Of a DNA stretch of 52,749 nt, positions 43,159-51,880 are shown one piece after another. The position numbers and the translations under genes are program-made. Source of the DNA: Gammaproteobacteria bacterium (GTDB lineage: Bacteria; Pseudomonadota; Gammaproteobacteria; Magnimaribacterales; TMED112); contig NZGL01000012.1 in assembly GCA_002690945.1 (NCBI GenBank), forward strand, positions 1 to 52,749, read 5' to 3'. Within the stretch, counting starts at the first letter, position 1. Each line of letters begins with the position of its first letter. The notes below the pieces were generated by a model that was not told where the DNA came from, made no database searches, and worked only from the letters and a program-made list of their open reading frames with translations.

Positions 43159-44404
43159 AAATTTCTCCAATATCTGTTCTAAAGGTCATGCCATCAAAGT
43201 TTACTTCTCCAATATTATCGTAAATATATCTTTTACAGTCATCTATAGAATCTGAAGAATAATTTAATGAAAAAACTCTACCACCATTAGTAACTAGCTT
43301 ATCATCCATAGATTTCGTTCCAGCATGAAATAGCTTTCCATTTTTAAGTGTACCAATATTTATTGGGACCTTATTTTTATATGAATTTGGATAACCTCCT
43401 GAAGCTATTACTACACCCATTGTTGATCCAGTCTTCCATGTTATTTTAGGTTCTTCTCCATTCAAAGCTTGCAAAATAGCATCTAAAAGATCAGATTCCA
43501 TTTGCATCATTAAGCATTGAGTCTCAGGATCACCCAAACGACAATTAAATTCTAGAACCTTAGAAATATTGTCTTTTACCATTAAGCCAAAATACATAAA
43601 ACCATAATAGTTAATTCCTTTATTCTTTAATCCAGATATTGTTGGCTTCACAACTGTCTCTAAAATATTATTTTTTAGATCTTTATTCATAAAAGGAGAG
43701 GGAGACATACATCCCATACCTCCAGTATTTAGACCTTTGTTACCTTCATGGAGTGGTTTGTAATCAATGCTAGTTTCAAATGGAATAAAAAAATCAGGGG
43801 TTAATATGCCCATAAAACTAAGTTCAGTACCAAACAAACATTCTTCAATAATAATATTTTTACCTGCAACCCCAAATTTAGAGCCCTCCATAACTTCATT
43901 AACCCAGTTCTTTGCTTCTTCTAATTCATTAGCAACTAAAACCCCTTTACCTGCAGCCAATCCATCAGCTTTTAGGACTATGGGAAAATTAGATTTTTCA
44001 AGATGAGCTAGTGCTTTATTTGATGATGAAAAAAATGCTGCTTTTCCAGTTGGTATATTATTCTTAAATAAAAATTCTTTAGAATAGATTTTTGAGCCTT
44101 CAAGTTGTGCTCCTTTAGCATCAGGACCAAAGACAAGCACATTAGAATCTGATAGATAATCTTTTATACCATTTACCAATGGATCCTCAGGACCAACAAC
44201 AACTAATTCAATACTATTCTCTTCAATAAATGATTTAATCATTGGAAAATCATCAGAAGAAATATCTACATTAGTGCATCTAGCTTCTAATTCAGTTCCT
44301 CCATTACCTGGAGCTACAAAAACTTGAGTAACTTTTTCTGATTTTTGTAACTTCCATGCGATTGCATGTTCTCTACCACCTTGTCCTATAACTAAAATAT
44401 TCAT
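43148..44404 (-). CDS. purD: Phosphoribosylamine-glycine ligase
   Basis: ATP-grasp enzyme for the second step of purine synthesis, 418 residues. VIGQGGREHAIAWKL at the start, VVGPEDPLVNGI, the LKADGLAAGKGV ATP-grasp loop, and the LEFNCRLGDPETQ signature near the centre are complete. It begins on the last base of purH (TAATG). The order fis-purH-purD is the one seen in pseudomonads. Confidence 0.97.
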   Translation of the reverse strand: MNILVIGQGGREHAIAWKLQKSEKVTQVFVAPGNGGTELEARCTNVDISSDDFPMIKSFIEENSIELVVVGPEDPLVNGIKDYLSDSNVLVFGPDAKGAQLEGSKIYSKEFLFKNNIPTGKAAFFSSSNKALAHLEKSNFPIVLKADGLAAGKGVLVANELEEAKNWVNEVMEGSKFGVAGKNIIIEECLFGTELSFMGILTPDFFIPFETSIDYKPLHEGNKGLNTGGMGCMSPSPFMNKDLKNNILETVVKPTISGLKNKGINYYGFMYFGLMVKDNISKVLEFNCRLGDPETQCLMMQMESDLLDAILQALNGEEPKITWKTGSTMGVVIASGGYPNSYKNKVPINIGTLKNGKLFHAGTKSMDDKLVTNGGRVFSLNYSSDSIDDCKRYIYDNIGEVNFDGMTFRTDIGEIYES

Positions 44405-45885
44405 TAATGCTTAAAGTGCCTAATTCCGGTCATGGTCATAGATATCTTATGTTCATCTACTGCCTTAATCACCTCATCATCTTTGATTGAACCGCCTGGC
44501 TGAATAATATGTTTTACGCCTTTTTCAGCAGCTAGATCAATATTATCCCGAAAAGGAAAGAAAGCATCAGAAGCTAAAACACAATTTTTAGAATCAAGAC
44601 CTTCCTCTTCTGCTTTCATGAATGCTATTTGTGTACTAATTACTCTGCTCATTTGTCCAGCCCCAATACCGAGAGTCATTTGATTTTTGGCAATGACAAT
44701 TGCATTTGATTTCACATGTTTTGCAACTTTAAGAGCAAAAATCATATCTTTTAAATCGGCTTTATCAGGCTTTTCTTGTGAGACTGTTTTTAACTTAATT
44801 TCAGAGAAATCAATATTGTCGACTTCTTGAGACAAGTGCACTCCAGAAAAAGATTTCAACTCTTTTGTTACTGGATTCATTATTTGGGCCTTTAGTACCC
44901 TGATATTTGGTTTTGCTTCTAGTATTTTTTTTGCGTCTTTATCAAAATCAGGTGCAACAAGAACCTCTATGAACTGATTATCCATCATTTTTTTTATGAC
45001 ATCTTCAGTAGCAGTTTTATTTAGTGCTATAACACCACCAAATGCAGATGTTGGATCAGTTGAGAAGGCTTTATCATATGCTTTTTGTAAGTCATCAGCT
45101 GAGGCAACACCACACGGATTTGTATGTTTTACAATACAGACGGTTGGATCCTCAAATTCAACGCAACATGACCATGCAGATAATGCATCAACTACATTGT
45201 TATATGATATTTGTTTGCCTTGTATGGGTCTCTTAAAATCAATAGGACATTCTTCTTCAACAAAAAAATCTGCACTTTGATGTGGGTTTTCACCATACCT
45301 CAAATCTATTTCAACAGGCTCTGATATTTTACTTAACCAACATGCCACATCTAGATCATATTGTTGAGTAGCAATAAACACTTCCGAAGCAAAATCTTTT
45401 GAATCTTCTTCATCAATACCATTAGTTTTAATTAGTCCATAATCTTCTGGATTACATATAGCTAATGTATGTTTGAAGTTCTTTGCGGCTGCTCTAAGCA
45501 TAGCTGGACCACCAATATCTATCTTTTCTATGATTTCTTGTTCTGAAGAATTTTTAGCCACCTCTTCTGAAAAGGGGTATAAATTCACCACCACAAGATC
45601 TATTTTTTTAGCTCCAAATTCTTCTAATTCTTTTCTGTCTTTTTCGCCGCGAGCAAGAATGCCTGCATGAATCTTTGGATGCAGAGTTTTAACTCTACCA
45701 TTGAACATCTCAGGAGAGCCTGTGTAATCTGATACTTCAGTTACTTCAATGCCATTTTTTATTAGATGTTGAGCTGTCCCCCCTGAAGATAGTATTTCAA
45801 CATTATTCTTAGCTAGAAATTCTGCAAGCTCAAGTATCCCTGTTTTGTCATAAACACTTAAAAGAGCAGTTTTAATTTTGATCAT
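44404..45885 (-). CDS. purH: Bifunctional AICAR transformylase / IMP cyclohydrolase
   Basis: Carries out the last two steps of IMP synthesis. The protein is 493 residues, about 35 shorter than E. coli PurH. The N-terminal cyclohydrolase (MGS fold) shows SSGGTAQHLIKNG and GRVKTLHPKIHAGILAR. The transformylase has RYGENPHQ, the catalytic KHTNPCG and the C-terminal DAFFPFRD and QPGGSIKDDEV. It starts on the last base of fis. Confidence 0.97.
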   Translation of the reverse strand: MIKIKTALLSVYDKTGILELAEFLAKNNVEILSSGGTAQHLIKNGIEVTEVSDYTGSPEMFNGRVKTLHPKIHAGILARGEKDRKELEEFGAKKIDLVVVNLYPFSEEVAKNSSEQEIIEKIDIGGPAMLRAAAKNFKHTLAICNPEDYGLIKTNGIDEEDSKDFASEVFIATQQYDLDVACWLSKISEPVEIDLRYGENPHQSADFFVEEECPIDFKRPIQGKQISYNNVVDALSAWSCCVEFEDPTVCIVKHTNPCGVASADDLQKAYDKAFSTDPTSAFGGVIALNKTATEDVIKKMMDNQFIEVLVAPDFDKDAKKILEAKPNIRVLKAQIMNPVTKELKSFSGVHLSQEVDNIDFSEIKLKTVSQEKPDKADLKDMIFALKVAKHVKSNAIVIAKNQMTLGIGAGQMSRVISTQIAFMKAEEEGLDSKNCVLASDAFFPFRDNIDLAAEKGVKHIIQPGGSIKDDEVIKAVDEHKISMTMTGIRHFKH

Positions 45886-46136
45886 TATAACAATCCATAT
45901 TTAGCCATCTTTTTTCTTAGCGTGCCTCGATTTAGTCCGAGTATTTTACTTGCTTGGGATTGATTACCTCTACACTTTTTTAATACTACTTCCAGAAGAG
46001 GTGGTTCTATTTGGCTTAATGTAAGATTGTATAACTCAATTGGATTCTGCCCATCAAGATTTCGATAATATCTCTTGATAGCTCTTTTAACTTCAGTCCT
46101 AAGACTTCTCTTCTTTGTATTAAACTTTGTCGACAT
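45885..46136 (-). CDS. fis: Nucleoid-associated regulator Fis
   Basis: DNA-bending protein of 83 residues, shorter than the 98-residue E. coli Fis at the N-terminus. The C-terminal helix-turn-helix CRGNQSQASKILGLNRGTLR followed by KKMAKYGLL is clear, preceded by the dimer helices LSQIEPPLLEVVLKK. It leads a fis-purH-purD operon, so nucleoid and purine genes share a promoter. A TATATC box at 46143-46148 places the transcription start at the ATG. Confidence 0.93.
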   Translation of the reverse strand: MSTKFNTKKRSLRTEVKRAIKRYYRNLDGQNPIELYNLTLSQIEPPLLEVVLKKCRGNQSQASKILGLNRGTLRKKMAKYGLL

Positions 46137-46141
46137 CTAAA

Positions 46142-46150
46142 TGATATAAT
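46142..46150 (+). promoter_or_regulatory. Extended -10 promoter for rsmE operon
   Basis: TGATATAAT is a perfect extended -10 (TG-n-TATAAT). The predicted start near 46157 lies five bases before the rsmE ATG (46162). Confidence 0.55.
46143..46148 (-). promoter_or_regulatory. -10 box for the fis operon
   Basis: TATATC on the minus strand; seven bases downstream is 46136, the A of the fis ATG. It overlaps the plus-strand -10 box of rsmE. Confidence 0.4.
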
Positions 46151-46161
46151 TTCTGCTCGTA

Positions 46162-46845
46162 ATGAAAACAGCTTCAATTTTCCTCAAAAAAAAACTAGAA
46201 GAAAATATTGATCATTTTTTAGACAATAGTCAAATACATTATTTGAAAAAAGTACTTAAAATTAAAGATGGTGAGCATATTCAGGTATACGATGGCCAAG
46301 GAAACAAAAGTTTAGCTATATTTGATGGTGAAGACATTATAAAAATAATTAAAAAAGAAAATCAGAAGAGAAAGTTTGAAGTAACAACTCTTATTCCTGT
46401 CCTCAAAAAAGCAAAATTTGAGTTTCAAATACAGAAAATGGTTGAAATAGGAGTTAAAAATATGGTTTGTTATGTTTCTGCTAAAACTAAAGATCAATAT
46501 GATTCAGAAAAAGAATTAGGGAAAACTGAAAGGTATAAGGAAATAATTACATCTGCTTTTTTGCAGTCAGAAAACTTCTATCTACCTACAATTTCTTTTA
46601 TTGATTCATTATGCTCATTTAATATGAATAATTTTAAAAAAACTATAGTCTTAGACCAAAATGCTGAAAAGACACTAGGATTAAACATAGAATGCGACTT
46701 AATAATTTCAGGAGGAGAATTTGGTTTCGATAGCTCCGAAATAGATTTTCTTTCAGAAAATCAAGCAACTTTTTTTAATTTAGGTGAAAATATACTTAGA
46801 GCTGAGACTGCTCCAATAGTCGCTTTATCAAGGATAAATTTTTAG
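46162..46845 (+). CDS. rsmE: 16S rRNA m3U1498 methyltransferase RsmE
   Basis: SPOUT-fold methyltransferase of 227 residues. The PUA-like N-terminal part (HYLKKVLKIKDGEHIQVYDG) precedes the knot, which shows ISGGEFGFDSSEI and LGENILRAETAP, corresponding to the usual IGPEGG and LGxRILRxETA motifs. A gshB neighbour, as in E. coli, supports the call. It leads a plus-strand operon through rpoD. Confidence 0.93.
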   Translation: MKTASIFLKKKLEENIDHFLDNSQIHYLKKVLKIKDGEHIQVYDGQGNKSLAIFDGEDIIKIIKKENQKRKFEVTTLIPVLKKAKFEFQIQKMVEIGVKNMVCYVSAKTKDQYDSEKELGKTERYKEIITSAFLQSENFYLPTISFIDSLCSFNMNNFKKTIVLDQNAEKTLGLNIECDLIISGGEFGFDSSEIDFLSENQATFFNLGENILRAETAPIVALSRINF

Positions 46846-46849
46846 AAAA

Positions 46850-47779
46850 ATGAAAGTAGGTTTTATTATCAATGATCTAGATTCCATGGATCTCAAGAAG
46901 GACTCTTCTGTATATTTAATGAAGGAAGCATTTGATCGTGGCCATGAAGTAAGAATCTTTGATGTGTGTAATGTGACACATAAAGATAACGATCTTTACT
47001 CAGATTCCAGTAAAGTTCATTTTAATAATTCTAATGACTTCAAATTTACTCTAGAAGATCGTGAGGACACAAAAATCAAAGATTTCAGTTATGTTATTAA
47101 CAGAGTTAATCCGCCATTTAATAAAGAGTACCTTTATTTAACACAACTACTTGAAGTATCCGGAGTAGATTGTATTAATTCAGCAAAATCTTTAAGAGAA
47201 AATAATGAAAAACTTATAATTCTTAATTTTCCGGAATTAATACCCTACACAAAAGTTACTAACTCATTACAAGAGATCAAAAAAATTTTTGATCAAGGCT
47301 TTAAGAAAGTAGTCCTTAAGCCACTTGATGGGATGGGAGGAAAATCCATATTTTTTATTAATGAAGATGACAAAAATCTTAATGTAATCTGGGAAACTAT
47401 CACACAAGGAGGGAGAAAGCATATCATTGCACAAGAGTTTGTTGATGCTGCTATAGATGGTGATAATAGGCTTACCTTTATTAACTACGAACTATTGCCA
47501 AAGAAACTTATCCGTTTAGCCTCAGATAGTGATTTTCGTGGAAACCTTGCAGTTGGAGCTACTTCAAAAGTAGAAGATATTACCGATTTAGATAGGAAGA
47601 TAGCATCAAAAATTATCCCTTATCTAAAAGAAAATAAAATTTATTTTGCTGGAGCTGACATGTTAGGAGATAAACTATCTGAGATTAATCTTACCTCTCC
47701 AACATGCTTACAAGAAATCCATAGAGGGTCAGAAATAAACCCCGCAAAAATTTTTTGGGACAATCTCGTTGAGGTTTAG
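46850..47779 (+). CDS. gshB: Glutathione synthetase
   Basis: ATP-grasp ligase that adds glycine to gamma-glutamylcysteine. The protein is 309 residues. It opens KVGFIINDLDSMDLKKDSS; NRVNPPFNKEYLY, VLKPLDGMGGKSIF and EINLTSPTCLQEI are the conserved substrate and ATP sites. It lies four bases after rsmE and two bases before ruvX; the usual yqgE between gshB and ruvX is absent. Partner gshA is at 1956-3443. Confidence 0.96.
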   Translation: MKVGFIINDLDSMDLKKDSSVYLMKEAFDRGHEVRIFDVCNVTHKDNDLYSDSSKVHFNNSNDFKFTLEDREDTKIKDFSYVINRVNPPFNKEYLYLTQLLEVSGVDCINSAKSLRENNEKLIILNFPELIPYTKVTNSLQEIKKIFDQGFKKVVLKPLDGMGGKSIFFINEDDKNLNVIWETITQGGRKHIIAQEFVDAAIDGDNRLTFINYELLPKKLIRLASDSDFRGNLAVGATSKVEDITDLDRKIASKIIPYLKENKIYFAGADMLGDKLSEINLTSPTCLQEIHRGSEINPAKIFWDNLVEV

Positions 47780-47781
47780 AT

Positions 47782-48168
47782 TTGAGTAAACAGGCAAGTG
47801 TAGTACTTAGTTTAGACTTTGGAACAAAAAAAGTTGGAGTCTGTATTGCCGAGACTTATACGGGACAAAGCTCCCCATTACCAGTATTGAAAAATGATGA
47901 TTATTTATTTAATAATTTAGATAAGGTTATAAATGAATGGCTTCCTAATTTTTGTATTGTTGGGAAACCAAAGGAAATGGGGGAAGACTTCAAAAAGGCA
48001 TATAAATTTTTTTATAAAAGTTTTATTGAAAGATATAAGATGAGTATTACTGAAGTAAATGAAGACTTTACGAGCCAAGCAGTAAGTAAAGATAATAAGA
48101 AACAAGATTATGATTCATACTCTGCAGCATTAATATTTGAAGAATGGTTTAATCAAAAAAATGCCTAA
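47782..48168 (+). CDS. ruvX: RuvX/YqgF RNase H-fold resolvase or rRNA nuclease
   Basis: RNase H-like protein of 128 residues, required for 16S rRNA 5' processing and also called a putative Holliday junction resolvase. The N-terminal LSLDFGTKKVGVCIAE has the first catalytic aspartate; IVGKPKEMG and the C-terminal YDSYSAALIFEEW follow. The start is TTG at 47782. Its end overlaps dnaG by eight bases. Confidence 0.92.
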   Translation: MSKQASVVLSLDFGTKKVGVCIAETYTGQSSPLPVLKNDDYLFNNLDKVINEWLPNFCIVGKPKEMGEDFKKAYKFFYKSFIERYKMSITEVNEDFTSQAVSKDNKKQDYDSYSAALIFEEWFNQKNA

Positions 48169-49906
48169 TTTAATACCAAGAGATTTTATTGATAGACTTG
48201 TCAGTGATTCAGATATTGTTTCAGTCTTAGGCGCTTATTTAGATCTTAATAAGAAAGGCAATAATTATGTTTGTAGATGTCCATTTCATGAAGAAAAAAC
48301 CGGATCTTTTACAGTAAGCCCTCAAAAATCTATATACCATTGTTTTGGCTGTGGGAAGGGCGGAAATGTGCTTACATTTATTCAAGAATATGAAGGATTA
48401 AATTTTATAGAAGCAGTAGAGAAGCTAGCAGAAATAAATAATGTCACAGTTCCTAGAGAGTCAAAATCTAATTCTGAAGATTACTCAAATATTTATCAGC
48501 TCAATCAGATTTTAGCTGATCATTATCTTGCAGCTTTAAAGGACAAGAATAACAGGCATGTAGTCGAATACTTAAAACAAAGAGGTCTATCCGGCAATAC
48601 GGCAAAGAAGTTCTTAATTGGATATGCAGATTTCAACCAAAAAGAACTAAAGAAAAAATTAATTGACCAATTTAGTGAAGCGATACTATTAAAAAGTGGA
48701 AACTTTCTAAAAAATGAAAAAGGAATGTACCCATTTTTTAGAAATCGATTGATGTTTCCAATCAAAAATTCTACTGGAAAGATTATTGGTTTTGGCGGTA
48801 GGACCATAGATGACTCTATGCCTAAGTATCTCAATTCAAAAGATAGTAAGTTCTTTAACAAGTCTAGAGAGCTTTATGGTTTCGATTCTGCAAAACAAAG
48901 TCACAAACATGATTTTTTCATAGTTACGGAAGGCTATATGGATGTTGTTATGCTTTCACAGCATGGAATAGAAAATTCTGTGGCATCTTTAGGTACAGCT
49001 TTCTCTCTGAGCCATTTACAGAAATTATTTAAACTAAAAAGAAAAATAGTTTTTTGCTTTGATTCAGATGAAGCAGGGCTAAAAGCAGCTTGGAGATCTT
49101 TACAAATATCGCTTGCACAAGTATTTGATGATAAAACGGTGAGATTCTTATTTCTTCCTGAAGGCGAAGATCCGGATTCTTTTGTAAAAGAAAATGGACA
49201 AGAAGCATTCTTAAAAAAAATTGAAAGATCGATGGTAATTGAAACTTTTGTTTATCAGTTTCTTAAAAGAGGTAGGAATGTAGATTCGCCTGAAGATGTC
49301 AGATTAATTATTTTTGACTTTAAAAAAATAATAGAAGCCACTAAGTCAGAGACTCTAAAAGAAACTCTTCTACAAAAATTCGCAAAAGAACTTAATATGA
49401 AAAAAGAGCTATTACTTAGTCAAGATGCACCAAAAAGGAAAATTACCAAACCGTTAACTAATAAGAAAGAAAAATTAGATTTTGATAATCAATCCTGTCT
49501 CATAATTTATTTATATGAGAATTTTTATGAAATAATCAGAGAATCCACTAAATCATTTGAAAGCTTTTTACTTACTAATACAAATGATGCATTAAATGAT
49601 CTAAAAGAAACGATAATGTCTATCACTAAAGGAAATAAAGCCCATAAGGAGTACTCGATATATGCAAAGGCTATGATGATAGATATGAATTTATCTAATG
49701 AAGAAGTCCTACATGAATTTAATAGGGCTACTGATAACATTAGATTAGAATCTGATAAATCATTTTTAGAATATTTAAAAAAATTAGCAGAAAAAAAGGA
49801 ATTAACTGCAGAAAGAAAAGAAAATCTGCAAAAATTGTTAAATTTGAGTGATAATATCTCAGTTCAGGAAGAGGAGCTTATAAAATTTCTAAATACTTAT
49901 AGTTGA
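48161..49906 (+). CDS. dnaG: DNA primase
   Basis: Makes RNA primers for replication. From ATG 48161 it is 581 residues; the longer frame at 48137 lies inside ruvX. The zinc ligands are C40, H43, C61 and C64 (CPFHEEKTGSF, CFGCGKGGN). The TOPRIM domain has VTEGYMDVV and FDSDEAG. A C-terminal helicase-binding domain ends the protein. In E. coli dnaG sits after rpsU; here ribosomal protein S21 is not upstream. Confidence 0.97.
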   Translation: MPNLIPRDFIDRLVSDSDIVSVLGAYLDLNKKGNNYVCRCPFHEEKTGSFTVSPQKSIYHCFGCGKGGNVLTFIQEYEGLNFIEAVEKLAEINNVTVPRESKSNSEDYSNIYQLNQILADHYLAALKDKNNRHVVEYLKQRGLSGNTAKKFLIGYADFNQKELKKKLIDQFSEAILLKSGNFLKNEKGMYPFFRNRLMFPIKNSTGKIIGFGGRTIDDSMPKYLNSKDSKFFNKSRELYGFDSAKQSHKHDFFIVTEGYMDVVMLSQHGIENSVASLGTAFSLSHLQKLFKLKRKIVFCFDSDEAGLKAAWRSLQISLAQVFDDKTVRFLFLPEGEDPDSFVKENGQEAFLKKIERSMVIETFVYQFLKRGRNVDSPEDVRLIIFDFKKIIEATKSETLKETLLQKFAKELNMKKELLLSQDAPKRKITKPLTNKKEKLDFDNQSCLIIYLYENFYEIIRESTKSFESFLLTNTNDALNDLKETIMSITKGNKAHKEYSIYAKAMMIDMNLSNEEVLHEFNRATDNIRLESDKSFLEYLKKLAEKKELTAERKENLQKLLNLSDNISVQEEELIKFLNTYS

Positions 49907-49932
49907 TTTTTAGAATTTAATTAGCATATAGA
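49903..49932 (+). promoter_or_regulatory. Promoter for rpoD
   Basis: TTGATT (49903-49908) and TATAGA (49927-49932) with an 18-base spacer. The -35 overlaps the dnaG stop. The predicted start, about 49939, is at the rpoD ATG (49938), which again gives almost no leader. Confidence 0.45.
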
Positions 49933-49937
49933 GACGC

Positions 49938-51746
49938 ATGGCAGAAAAAAGCAATCCATTAGAAAAAAGCAACGCATCAACTGATATTGCACAGCTAATT
50001 CAGCTTGCAAAAGACCAGGGATATTTAACACATGCCGATATTACAGATACTTTACCTGATGGCTCTACTGATGCGGATAATTTTGAAGAGATAGTTCAAG
50101 TACTCAAAGATATGGGTATTAAAGTTTTTGAAGATACTCCAGATCAAGATGAATTAATGCTTGGTGAGGATGAAGAAACTGATGATGTCGCAGCAGAAGA
50201 TGCTGTTGCAGCACTTTCTCAAACAGAAATAGAATCAGGCAGAACCACTGATCCTGTAAGAATGTATATGAGAGAAATGGGTAGTGTTGATCTCTTAACT
50301 AAAACAGGGGAAATAGATATCGCAAAAAGAATAGAAAGTGCAATGAAAGAAGTTCTTGCACTCTGCGCAGAGTACCCTCTCTGTATTGAGTACGTTTTAG
50401 ACTTTTTTGCCAGAATTAAAATTGGAGAAAAGAAGACTCAAGATTTAATTTCAGGGTTCATGATTGATGATCCAGTGGAAGAAGTCGTTGAGGAGGAATT
50501 TGTAGAAAATGACGATGAAGAAGAAGAGGAAGAAGTTACAGCAGTATCTTTTGAAGAGTGTGCAAGCAAAATAAGAATTATAAAAAGGGAATACAACAGA
50601 TATCTAAAATCACTTAGCAATAATAAATTAGATACTAAAGGCCAAAAAGCTTTAGATAGACTCAAGTTAGAATTTCAATATATAAAATTTAACTCAAAAG
50701 TCTTTGATACTTTAGTTGAAATACCAGGTGAGAAGAGGTTTTTAGTTGGTGGGTTTGAAAGAGAGTTAAAAAAGTTACTTAAGTCTATTGGAGTACCAAA
50801 TAAAGAAATAAGAGAACTAATCGATGCAAATTTAATTAACACCAAACTTTTAACAAAAATTGCTAAAGATCGAAGGTTTAAGAAAAAAGATGTAGAAGAA
50901 ATCAAGCCTACCTTCATCAGAATACAAAAAGATTTAATAAAAATAGATGAAAATAACTTAATGCCTGTTACTCAAATACTTTCTTTAAATAAGAGAATAA
51001 ATAAAGCATACAGAGGACTCCTAAGAGCTAAGAAAGAAATGATTGAAGCTAACCTAAGATTGGTTATATCTATTGCTAAGAAGTATACCAATAGAGGACT
51101 TCAGTTCTTAGATTTAATACAGGAAGGAAATATTGGTTTAATGAAAGCAGTTGATAAATTTGAATATAGAAGAGGATATAAATTTTCAACTTATGCAACA
51201 TGGTGGATAAGACAGGCAATTACAAGATCAATTGCTGACCAAGCTAGAACAATCAGGATTCCTGTTCATATGATAGAAACAATCAATAAACTAAATAGAT
51301 TATCCAGACAAATGATGCAAGAGATTGGTAGGGAACCAACTCCTGAAGAGATGTCTAAAAGACTTGATATTCCAGAAGATAAAATGAGGAAGGTTATGAA
51401 GATAGCCAAAGAACCTATTTCTATGGAAACACCAATAGGCGATGATGAGGATTCAAATCTAGGAGATTTTCTTGAGGATTCATCAATTAACTCTCCAATA
51501 GATGATGCTTCAATAAGAAGTCTTAAAGATTCTACTGATGAAATCCTCGCTTCATTAACAGCTAGAGAAGCAAAAGTCTTAAGAATGCGTTTTGGTATTG
51601 GTATGAATAATGATCACACTCTTGAAGAAGTAGGCAAGCAATTTGATGTTACAAGAGAAAGAATTAGACAGATTGAAGCTAAGGCTTTAAGAAAATTAAG
51701 ACACCCTTCAAGATCAGATGTGCTAAAAAGCTTTTTGCACGAGTAA
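49938..51746 (+). CDS. rpoD: RNA polymerase primary sigma factor RpoD (sigma-70)
   Basis: Housekeeping sigma factor, 602 residues. Region 1.1 covers the N-terminus; region 1.2 shows [16 protein letters not shown] strongly acidic stretch of glutamates and aspartates near 180-195 lies in the non-conserved region. Region 2 has the [19 protein letters not shown] -10 recognition helix and the downstream RPVHMIET-type segment (RIPVHMIET). Region 4.2, [20 protein letters not shown], recognises the -35 element. It follows dnaG by 31 bases and is followed by a tRNA gene. Confidence 0.98.
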   Translation: MAEKSNPLEKSNASTDIAQLIQLAKDQGYLTHADITDTLPDGSTDADNFEEIVQVLKDMGIKVFEDTPDQDELMLGEDEETDDVAAEDAVAALSQTEIESGRTTDPVRMYMREMGSVDLLTKTGEIDIAKRIESAMKEVLALCAEYPLCIEYVLDFFARIKIGEKKTQDLISGFMIDDPVEEVVEEEFVENDDEEEEEEVTAVSFEECASKIRIIKREYNRYLKSLSNNKLDTKGQKALDRLKLEFQYIKFNSKVFDTLVEIPGEKRFLVGGFERELKKLLKSIGVPNKEIRELIDANLINTKLLTKIAKDRRFKKKDVEEIKPTFIRIQKDLIKIDENNLMPVTQILSLNKRINKAYRGLLRAKKEMIEANLRLVISIAKKYTNRGLQFLDLIQEGNIGLMKAVDKFEYRRGYKFSTYATWWIRQAITRSIADQARTIRIPVHMIETINKLNRLSRQMMQEIGREPTPEEMSKRLDIPEDKMRKVMKIAKEPISMETPIGDDEDSNLGDFLEDSSINSPIDDASIRSLKDSTDEILASLTAREAKVLRMRFGIGMNNDHTLEEVGKQFDVTRERIRQIEAKALRKLRHPSRSDVLKSFLHE

Positions 51747-51793
51747 ATATCCTTTGTTAAATTATTAAAAGAGTATAGACTACTTTACTCCGT

Positions 51794-51870
51794 GGGCCTG
51801 TAGCTCAGTTGGTTAGAGCAGTGGACTCATAATCCATTGGTCGGAGGTTCGAGTCCTCCCGGGCCCACCA
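51794..51870 (+). tRNA. tRNA with anticodon CAU, probably tRNA-Ile2
   Basis: A complete 77-base cloverleaf. The acceptor stem GGGCCTG (51794-51800) pairs with CGGGCCC (51860-51866), the discriminator is A, and the CCA end is encoded (51868-51870). The T stem GGAGG/CCTCC encloses TTCGAGT. The anticodon CAT is at 51828-51830 in a CTCATAA loop. CAU can be elongator Met or lysidine-modified Ile2. The site directly after rpoD matches ileX in E. coli, which is the reason for the Ile2 call. Confidence 0.95.
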
Positions 51871-51880
51871 TTCTTACGTT

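Noticed and set aside
50480-50540. Acidic low-complexity stretch in rpoD as a possible insertion
   Set aside because: E. coli sigma-70 also has an acidic run in its non-conserved region, so this is ordinary.
51794-51870. Assignment of the CAU tRNA as elongator tRNA-Met
   Set aside because: Possible from the anticodon alone, but the position after rpoD favours Ile2; identity elements were not tested with a dedicated model.
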